Shown here one piece after another: positions 55,224 through 64,000 of a stretch of DNA of 64,000 nt. Source of the stretch: Saturnia japonica (Eukaryota; Arthropoda; Insecta; Lepidoptera; Saturniidae). The notes under the pieces are model-generated. The model saw nothing but the letters and a program-made list of their open reading frames with translations. It made no database searches and had not been told where the DNA came from. The stretch covers positions 12,276,001 to 12,340,000 of the forward strand of contig CM065304.1 of assembly GCA_033032175.1 (NCBI GenBank), given 5' to 3'. Position 1 is the stretch's first letter; each line of letters opens with the position of its first letter. Position numbers and translations under genes: made by a program.

Positions 55224-56404
55224 CATTACACACTTGTACCATAATGTACTATTATTCATAAGGATTAATATGTCATGTTTATAAATAATGCTCATAAATT
55301 AAATTTTAATCTTCAACAAAAAAAATTGCAAAATACTTTATTGTGGCTTAATTATAAGAGATAGATACATATTATCGCTGACTGTATTTTTATATATACT
55401 AATGATCGTTTTTGTGGAACATTATATTTATCTATCATTAACCATTAAGCCAGCGCACACGGATAAAGCAGTTCGCAAGGGCTTCGACTTCCGACTTACG
55501 TATCAAAAGTCAATATTTAAGGCTAACTGGAAATTGTAGCCTAAAGTTTTAAAGCCTATACTATTCCTCGTGAGTGTGGCTATCATATAAAAAAAATCGA
55601 ACCTGACTGTTAGTTCCAGAGATTAGCATGTTTAAAAAACAAAAAGTTTTCCGCTTTATTTTATTAATAATATTAGTATAGATGGCTCCTTGGTACGAAG
55701 TTCTGTAGTTATTTTAATGAATCAATATAAACTTTATTCAACTATTTTCCTTATAAATTATATCTTCACTAACAGACGTTTTATGATATCGGAATAATCG
55801 TTGGAGGAATTAAAAGGAGATAAATAAATACCCAAGCCTGGTGAAGTTGTAAAAGCCATCTCAGGCTTCAGGGCTCTTATAGCTAACAGTATAGACAGAT
55901 CGAAAAAAATAGTTAATTACCACCTTAGAAATCCGCGTGACGAAAAAAGAACATTTTCTCCTCCGGGATGAAAAGTTTATATATTTTATATATAAACACG
56001 CAGTTGCTAGGTTACCGGGAGATAAAGTAAAGTACATTTGCCATCTCACCGGGAGAGAATCGGGTACTTTTCTCCCGCGTGACAGGGACTAAAAGTGAAC
56101 TTTTCATCCCAGAGGAGAAAAAAGAACATTGCGTATACGTATGTACACACGTAAGAAGTTATAGGCACTTCATTGACATAAAACAGAAATAATTACAAAA
56201 ATTTCATCCCACGTTCCAACAACATGATGAAATTAGTCAATGATAATAATGTTACTTTAATTTATTGAATTTATTTTCCAATTTTCAGATTTATTGTTGG
56301 ATGGCTAGCTACATCAAGACGCACTTCCGTGATACGATGTCCACGCAGCTCTCAATTTTATCAACTAGTAAAGGTGCCAAAAGAAGTTTAATTACAATAA
56401 AAAC
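55224..56404. other. Repeat fragments, no gene
   Basis: It contains the reverse fragment of the 2886 repeat (about 55612-55630), a fragment of the 47417 element tail (about 55838-55900) and an unassigned frame at 56265-56471. The latter has an acceptor-like ttttccaattttcag before it, but no recognised protein and no partner exons. Confidence 0.35.
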
Positions 56405-56690
56405 GCTAATATTGCTATCCTCCCATAAAGATCGCCACAACGACCGCTTATGTGCCTCCCGTATCCAGTGACTTCCGGTAACCTTTACCAGGTCGTCGGT
56501 CCACCTTATAGTTGATCTGCACTCGCTGCGTCGTTCTGCACATGGCCGCCACTCGACAAATATTTGGCCCCATAGGTCATCCGTTCTATTTACTCCGTGC
56601 CCCTAAGGCTATGTCGGTGACTTTGGTTCTCCTGTGGATCTCCTCGATTCGATAACGTAAATCTTATCTTCTATACAATTAATAAAATTA
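56405..56690 (-). pseudogene. RTE-type LINE C-terminal fragment, second subfamily
   Basis: Complement translation across frames gives IE.IHRRTKVTDIAL, then FVEWRPCAERRSECRSTIRW, then TDDLVKVTGSHWIREAHKRS, LWRSLWED. The pattern EWRPR.G.RS.GRP..RW.DD..KVAG...LWRS matches RTE C-termini but differs from the 14562 and 48859 copies. Frameshifts and stops are present. Confidence 0.7.
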
Positions 56691-57150
56691 AAGTGCCTGT
56701 TTGTAATGTCAAAATAACAGTTTTTTACTAAATGCATAAGAAAGTATATACGATAACTATAACAAAAAGCCAATTTTTTAAATTTTTGTCTGTCTGTCTG
56801 TCTGTTTGTTCCGGGTATTCTCCGAAACAACTGGACCAATTTTGACGGAAGTTTCGCTAATTGATAGCTGATTATATAGGAAGTAACTTAAGCTACTTTT
56901 ATTTTAGAAAAAGAATTAGGGTTCCGCGCAAATTAAAAAAAACTGGTCATGGTGAATCACTTCGGGCACTTAAAATGGCTTATGCTGAGTAAACCATAAA
57001 AGATATAGTAAGTTAATGTATTACATAATTATAGAATTAAAAAGACCTACAAAAAAGTCCGGTAGAGTATATATCTATATTCTAAGGAACATCCACAATA
57101 AGCATTTTCGTCTTTAAAATAGCCGGGAATGGGGGAGCAAGATTCGCGCG
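56691..57150 (-). repeat. Dispersed repeat, 'agctgtacccgcg' family, copy 2
   Basis: Complementary order of the blocks at 45472-45990: tttactaaatgcat tail, tctgtctgtctgtttgttcc run, aaacaactggaccaattttg, aagctacttttattttagaa, agggttccgcgcaaatt, aaaatggcttatgctgagta, and a GC-rich head (aagattcgcgcgggcg). Confidence 0.6.
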
Positions 57151-60100
57151 GGCGTTTTACAGTCCACGTGATACAGAAGATTATAATTATTTTAACAAAA
57201 TTAAATTACAAATAATCAATACAGTCTAATGCTATCGTCTGTGGAAGCACAGACTGGTCCGTAGCCTTGATGTGCAACAACATAAAGGTAAGCAATAGTC
57301 TTTAACATAGTTAAACTTACGGTAATACAATTCTGATTACTAGATTTCATAGATGATTGATTATTGATAGATGATGGCCCTTGATTAATATCAATGGGGA
57401 TAAAGCGGATTCAGGCAATATCCGCTCTAACACTTACGAGCCTGTGATGATATTGCACAGCTTAATTAATATTCAATGTATCTAGCATGTACTTTGGTTT
57501 CCATTATCAAAGTTATACATTAATTTATATTTTACTATGAAGTTGTGGACCTTATTGTTCTATAGATAAAGTGGACAATAAAATTTGCAGAATAGCATTT
57601 CTATGACAAAACTACAAGTTTCACAACTGAAATAAATTTATTTCATAAATCTGTAACCCTAACAAAAAACAACAAAAACCTAACTTTATTAAGTCAAAAA
57701 TTCAAATTACTATATCATCCGTAACCTAGCCTCAAAGTTCAGTGATAAGGTAAGAAACATTTAACGTTTTATTGATATACTAATTTAATTAAGTCGATAT
57801 GGCCAAATGATAGACCAGAATGAAAAATATCAATCCGATGACCGCTGATTTGAGCCCGAGTATTTACCAACGAAGCTTTCGGAATTCGCGTGCATTCATT
57901 ACTTTTCAATTAGTAACACCATTATTAGTTCACGGTGAAGGTAAACACCTTGAGGAAACCTGATCGCCTAGACATAATATTATGTCCTTGTAGTAACACA
58001 ATGGAGCGGGAATATTGCAGAACTATAAAATTTCTTATCAACTCTATCTATCTCTCTCAACAGCTCCGTCACTTAGCCATACTACTGTAAAAAAATACTA
58101 CTTTAATTCAAAACTTTTTGATATTAGCAGAAATATTGAATACAGAGACGACCACATGAGCCCGATTTACTTTTTCGTAATTGATGTTATAATTTAGGTA
58201 GTACTCAACAAGGCACTGAAAGTTTCACAACTTCTTAACTCCTGAATGCCGAACAATCAAACCTTCGTATTGAAAGAAAAAAAACACCAATTCATCGTAA
58301 GTCGTAAATTCATTTACTTTCCGGTAGGAAATAAAAGCCATTGCAAAGTTTTACTGCATTTAAATTGAGCTTCGAAGGCATTTCAATTCAAGTTTCGTAT
58401 AGAACAATTCGTAAGAGTACGACTAAATAAAATGACTACATTTTAATTATAGTTATATACTTCTGAGTAAATAATAGTTTAAATACTTAAATTAAATTTG
58501 CATCATCGAATCATAAATGAAATCAGCAGAAGAATTAAAGTCACCGACATACCACAATTCTTTTAAAATATTTAATGATACTCTAACAACATTATCTTTT
58601 ACATTTAATTTATCTTATGTACCTATATAATATTATTAGCTAACTATATTTTTTGTATATATAATCGATACCTCAAATAAGATTATTTTCTTTCTACTTA
58701 TTAATATGCAAATCTAATAGAATAAGTACAGCGAAATTTTAATAAAACTCATTAAAAATAACCAGGAAAAAACCTGAACCTTAATTAAATTATCTAGTAG
58801 GTATGTATGTGTGCACGGAAACAACGTATACGGAATTCTTGCAATAACTCCCGCCTGTGGACTCCATCGTCACGAAAACTGTCAAACTAACCTCTGTGCA
58901 ATAAAACACATATGCTACCAAAAAGTTTATAAAGAAAATAATACGTGTCCATTGGTAACAGAAGTTAGGCTACTATAATATTTCTGCCGAGTAAGGTAAA
59001 TTTCAGTTAACTACTATTACCCTGACGCTTAACGATATCCCTATAGCGTACCTATGTAATTTAAATATCATTTATAATACCCCATAAAAACTATTCAATT
59101 TGAAAACTTACTTATTGAACTAATCTTTAAGAAAGTAAATTAAACAACCTTCTTTATTGCATTTGGTTTCTGAAAGTTTAATAATACAATTTATTGTTTT
59201 TATTAAGTACCTAATAGATTTCAGTTTACGTTAAAAACTAAACTAAAAAAATAAAAAATATCAAATGGAGGACGACAATAGAAATTTGTAATTTACTTTT
59301 CCTAAAATTTAAACCTACGGTCAAAGAGCCTTGAAGCACAAATGATATTACTTTATCTATTACGTCAATACCATTAGGTTTAGCCAGGTCAACCACAAAA
59401 TTCGTCCTTACATTCATGCAACAAACAAATTTTCCCTGCTCTCTGTGAAATTTGTCAAGTGTTATCATCACCGTTTGCTGTTTCGTGTAGTTAATAAACT
59501 TCCCAAACAGCTCTGTAAAGCCCTTCCGCTTGCCGAACGGTTTTCGCTTCTCTAGCGGAAATACATAATATACTACATATTATCATGTACCAGTTTTGTT
59601 TATTTCAAACTAAAGTTCATATGAATATTATTTACAAAATTAAAATACTTACTTAAAATATCAATGACTGTACTCATTAATAGATCGCATTAATAATGTC
59701 GAAGTTATTCAATTAATTTAGGCATTAAATTGACTTACACTGGAAGGAAAAAATCTTTATATATTGATGACGTCGATTTCTCTTATGATTAATGAGACCA
59801 TTATTTGAAGTTTAATAATTAAAAAGCTGTGAAAATATCAAAACGAAAACCTTTTTTTATTCAAATTTTTTTTCCTCAGGGATTCACGGTTCCAAACGCA
59901 ATATCTAAAATTACAAGGAACGTTGGAATATACTAAATCTACTTAGCAAAACAAGGTTATACCGCACAAAGGTAAACGAGATTATCTTTGGTACTTACAG
60001 TAAATAAGTTACAAGATTTTAGGCCTCAGAGATTATTTTTAACTTCTACGTATCAAATTACTTACAGGAATAGTTTTATTTAAAAAAAGAAACCAGGAAA

Positions 60101-60298
60101 AAATGGGCCAATTAACAACATCTTCAAAGAAATTGTTAAAAAATCATAATTACCCAAATTAGGTAGCAGCTCAACCTACCTACGAGTTGTGAAATATTGT
60201 AATTTCTGGTAAATTACGTCATTATAAAATAAAAAAATAAACTGACAAAAAAAGCATTATTCTTTTATCTTTCCAACTTAAGCGCTTTTATTTATATA
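57151..60298. other. AT-rich stretch, no gene recognised
   Basis: Only short frames (for example 58015-58197 and 59238-59471) with no recognisable content were seen. I see no repeat family shared with the rest of the window, apart from poly-A/T tracts. Confidence 0.4.
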
Positions 60299-60900
60299 CT
60301 AGCGGTGTGCACGCGGTTTCGCACGTGTTTGTTACTATGCTGAATTAAATTTTATTTTTATTATAATTTATTATTATATATAACATATATTTATAATATA
60401 TAATACATCCCTTAATTTTATTTTTACTCATGTTGTTGCCAATTCATATGCCGTATCAATTTGAAGAATAGTATATATTTCCCGTGTGCAACTTTCATAG
60501 AAGTCGGTCAAAAATTATTATTCTATTCTACACATCGCAATGTTTAATATATTTTTGAAGATTTTTATATCCGCTTAAATATGGTATGGTTTTTATTATA
60601 TGGTATATATTATTTATATGCTTTCCTTTATTTATTAAAAAAATTTTTAACATCGAACATCGATTTATAGAAGTAATATTGACAATTGTTATATCCCTAT
60701 ATAACTATAAATTCATCAAAATCGGTCAAGGTTTTTTTTACTTTTTATAAAAGTAATTTTGAAATTTCTTATACCCTATCAATTGAACAATAACGTAAGG
60801 ACCCCGTGTACAATATTTCGTAAGAATTAGTTAAGCCGTTTCTGAGTTAAATTCGGACATACAGACAGATATTTTGATGAAATTTTGTAGAAGGGATTAT
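60299..60900 (+). repeat. Single-copy relative of the array-bearing element
   Basis: The head tactagcggtgtgcacgcgg is followed by tttactcatgttgttgccaa, ttcatatgccgtatcaattt, tttcccgtgtgcaactttca, aaagtaattttgaaatttct, ataccctatcaattgaacaa and the tail tgagttaaattcggacatac. These are the same modules as 30992-34090 but unamplified, and it shows the ancestral layout of the array. Confidence 0.65.
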
Positions 60901-60999
60901 ATCAATTATTCCATAATTATTGAATAGAATAGATAATTGAAATAGACACCCTAATGCTTTGGAAGATATTTTGAGAACACTGGTAATATGCTTATCAAA

Positions 61000-61850
61000 T
61001 ATCAGCTTGGAACTTGCTCTAAAATAACACCCAAATCTCTAACAGCATTTACTCGTGATAATTTAGTATTTTTAAGAAAGTAATTGTGCAGAATTGGATT
61101 AGGTTTACGGGTATATATTTTTATTTGACTTCTCGCGACTGTTAAATCTAATTTATTGAAAGTACAATCATTTTGAAACTTATCTAAATCATGTTGAATA
61201 CAAACTACATTGTAAATACTTTTAACAAGACATATAATTTTAAGGTCATCAGCGTAGAGAAGAATTTTGCAAGCGTTAAAACAGGATGGTATATCATTAA
61301 TAAAAATTTTAAAGAGCAGAGTACCCAATAAAGATCCCTCAGGAACTCCTGAAGGAATCTGCACCGGTGAAGATGTATAGCCATTTACAAATACAGTTTG
61401 ACATTTGTTTTGACGTAAGACGAGAACCACCTAGACAAACACCCCGAATCCCTATATCTTTCAGTTTGCAAAGCAAAATTTCATGATCTATCCTATCAAA
61501 TGCTTTACTGAAATCAGTATAAATTAGATCTACATAGGCAGGCTCTAACATGTAGTGAGTTATGTAATTACTAGATAGGATAAGATTCGATTTAGTAGAT
61601 CATCCTTTTACAAAGCCATGTTGCTGATCGATAAATGAACGTTGTTTTAAAACTATTTTTTCGAATACTTTAGAAAAAAATGCAAAGTTTGGAGATGGGT
61701 CTGTAGTTAATGTAGATATTTTATTTACTGCAAGCGCATTATTCGGAAGGAAAATCTTTTTATTGAATTTAACTAATCCTTGCACCACAGGATACATAAG
61801 GAGCAAGTAACTTGTTGATTTCAATACCAAGAGAACGAAATTGTGCACGT
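61000..61850 (-). pseudogene. Jockey-like LINE reverse transcriptase, frameshifted
   Basis: Three frames joined by frameshifts give the RT motif order. At 61600-61848: FSKVFEKIVLKQ and QQHGFVKG. At 61339-61551: VDLIYTDFSKAFDRIDHEIL. At 61002-61430: QTVFVNGYTS, IPSGVPEGSLLGTLLFKIFI, ILLYADDLKI, LDKFQNDC. The YADD catalytic motif is retained. There is no endonuclease and no intact frame. Confidence 0.85.
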
Positions 61851-61977
61851 TCTTATGTGAAAATTATCCGTTTCCCTGTCTCTTCTCTTCAGAACGTCTC
61901 GCTCACAATATGCGAGAAATTGAATTATCACAGGTGTGGAAATTCGTAGCAACCTTAATTACAGGAGTGTTAATCCC

Positions 61978-62250
61978 ATTACATTTCGGAGACTCGGAAT
62001 CATGAAGAGAATGCGATGATTTTTCTCAGCCGATCAGCTGTAGGTACCTGCACGAGTTCGGCCTGGTATGGAATAGTGTTCTTATACCTGGAACAGATCC
62101 ACATAATACCACCTCGATACCCTGGACAAATTGCAGAGTCGAATTAATTATGAGCATTGTGTATGATGCAGACTTTAGTAAATGCTACTTCGTCTTCCTA
62201 ACTTGGCACCCAGTCCTCTTTATTGAAGACCATTACTGCCATTATCGAGT
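61978..62250 (+). pseudogene. LINE RT C-terminal remnant on the opposite strand
   Basis: Reading through four stops gives RRLGIMKRMR.FFSADQL, VRPGME.CSYTWNRST.YHLD and TLDKLQSRI. These correspond to the region after the RT domain in insect Jockey-type elements (F......L....VRP.MEYCS..W......L..LD..Q.R). It is followed by VYDADFSKCYF. Orientation is opposite to the neighbouring 61000-61850 fragment, so it comes from a separate insertion or an inversion. Confidence 0.6.
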
Positions 62251-62989
62251 GAATATATGATGTCCTATGATGATTTCAGTATTCTAACAAAATGGTGGTC
62301 CTTTGTTAGAACTGTATAGAGAGTTTTTTGGCATCTGACAGCTCATGGTCTATGTTATTATTTACAATCCGCTTCACTTGTGAACAATAACCACGGTTTA
62401 TTATGCAAAATTCTACCTATTTTATACAATATACAATCAACATCTCGCCAAAAATTCACTATTGGGGAATTTCACGTGGAGCGGGCAGGTAAAAAATGTT
62501 GATGTTTCCGATTTTACTAATTTTTGGGTATGTTATAGCTATATAACATGTCCTCGGCCCAGATACAAAATATTTTTACAGTTTACAGTCCGGGTAACGA
62601 GTGAAACAGCTTTGAAGTTTTTACTAATTGGCAAGTATGTTCTACTTCTAATCCCATTAACAAGTTTTAAAAAGTTTCAATAAAATAAATTATGGAGTGG
62701 AATTTATACTATATCTTTCATTTCTAGCACTACATTTAATTACCATTTTAAATGCATTTTCGGATGAAAGAAAATTTTTGGAAGAAATTTTAATTATTGT
62801 AACCTGAATTTTACAAAAGCGTATGTTTTACGTATGTATATTGTATAAGTAGTCATATAGTATAAACTTAACAGTTGTGTCCCTGAATTTATATTTAAAT
62901 ATGAAGTAACGATTGTCATGCGTATAAACCTCACCTAATATTCGGTGACGACATGGCCTTCGTACATCATAATAAATTATATCTATTAA

Positions 62990-63350
62990 TTAGCTGTACC
63001 CGCAGTTCCGTTCGCGTATACAACAGAATGTCATTTTGGTCACCCCGCTTCCACACACGGAAGTTATTTTAAAGACAAAAACGCTTTTTATTTATTCGCG
63101 CGGTACCCTAAATATTTTTCTTAATTAAAAGTAACCCACGTTACTCCTTAAAAATCAGCTATATCCCAGTAAAAGTCCAACCGTTTCGGAGATTACCCAG
63201 AACGAAATATACAACTAGATAAAAAAAAATGGTTTTATGTTATAAGTACCGTATATACAATATACATACTGTCATATGCATTTAGTAAAAAGCTGTCATT
63301 TTGAATTTACATACAAACACTTTTCAATTTTTATTTATTTGTATAGATTG
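62990..63350 (+). repeat. Dispersed repeat, 'agctgtacccgcg' family, copy 3
   Basis: The head is agctgtacccgcagttccgt. Blocks aagtaacccacgttactcct, aaccgtttcggagattaccc and the tail catatgcatttagtaaaaag, tttgtatagattg match copies 1 and 2. Immediately after it, aacggacccgacaaacgtta starts another dispersed-repeat fragment. 62251-62989 shows nothing recognisable. Confidence 0.65.
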
Positions 63351-63839
63351 ATAACGGACCCGACAAACGTTATTCTGTCTTTTCCTATATTCAATATTTC
63401 GACTACAGCGTTACCTACCCCGATTTGTTTTTCTTCTGAAAACTTTACATGATCATAACGAATAAAACAAACTAAGAATTACTCATAATATCTATACTTC
63501 GAATCATGAGTTATGATTTTGTATTCAAAAAAAGATCAAATAGACCAAAGTAGTGTTAGATTTTTACTGAATTTTCCGATTTCCCGAGAAACTTTTCAAA
63601 TTTTTCTTACCCTAATGAACATTTTGTCAATAATATTTTAATGTTAACTATTTCATTGAACAATCAAATACGACCAGCAAAACACAATTATGCGCTACTA
63701 CATTATACGTTAAAACGTATAGGTACTATACTGTAAAGGCTGCAGGTAAAAAATTATAAGGGCATATTTGTGATCAGTATCCTATATACTAACTACTGTA
63801 TCTAAAAAGTATCCGACCCGTAGCTGTAACTTTGCACTG

Positions 63840-64000
63840 GCATTATTTTTTGTCATCCAGCTCCTGGTCTCTTTCAAAGTCGTCCCCCTTTTTCACTGAA
63901 CAAGACGTTCCCATCGGTGCTTTCACATCCTGATGCAATTCTGGTAATCGCTTTTCGGCATGTCCATCATGCGTCGTATTTGTTTCAACCGTCTCTCGGT
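63840..64000 (-). pseudogene. Mariner-type transposase C-terminus, cut by window edge
   Basis: Complement translation gives ETIRRMMDMPKSDYQNCIRM, then KHRWERLVQ, then a frame-shifted DDFERDQELDD, resembling the C-terminal MP...F...(F/M)..W..RW.KC....GDYFEGD of SETMAR-like mariner transposases in insects. Stops replace at least two residues. The rest of the element lies to the right of the window. Confidence 0.6.

Overview
The window is AT-rich, intron-containing insect DNA, most likely from a moth or butterfly (Lepidoptera). That assignment is inference. It rests on a kainate-type glutamate receptor with insect-like sequence, RTE retrotransposons with (ATC)n tails, non-autonomous Helitrons with A|TC...CTAG|T termini, R1-like and Jockey-like LINE debris, tRNA-derived SINEs, and short TTAGG runs. 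There is no sign of bacterial or viral genome organisation.

One host gene can be supported: a kainate-type ionotropic glutamate receptor on the + strand. Its last 14 coding exons lie at 5928-25218. They encode 732 contiguous residues: the C-terminal part of the amino-terminal domain, S1, M1, pore loop, M3, S2, M4 and a cytoplasmic tail ending in TQV. All listed introns are GT-AG and all phases agree. The signal peptide and roughly the first 170 residues are not in the window and are presumably upstream. The receptor is unusual in its S2 lobe, where about 35-40 residues that normally carry the Gly-Ala/Ser-Thr ligand loop are absent, and just before M1.

The introns hold most of the recognisable mobile DNA of the left half. 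They contain a hAT-like element enclosing an R1-type LINE fragment (9344-9959), SINEs, an element with about 130-bp terminal inverted repeats (12027-12909), an RTE with its catalytic core deleted (14546-16143), a Helitron starting 19 bp past a splice donor (17312-17671), a degraded mariner (20943-22038) and a foldback MITE (24772-24925).

From about 25.2 kb to the end no host gene is recognisable. This part is intergenic or deep-intronic sequence built from repeats. The main structure is a hierarchical tandem array at 31062-33600 (about 104-bp modules, 209/210-bp units, exact 628-bp higher-order repeats) lying inside a dispersed element that also occurs as single copies at 47417-48105 and 60299-60900. 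Also present are a Tc1/mariner-superfamily transposase pseudogene (40316-41637), a hAT MITE (42492-42900), an RTE fragment with an 11-bp target duplication inserted at a Helitron edge (48497-49254), a foldback hairpin (52073-52244), an element with 16-bp TIRs that keeps the start of an ORF (54423-55112), another RTE fragment (56405-56690), Jockey-like LINE debris (61000-62250) and a mariner tail running off the right edge.
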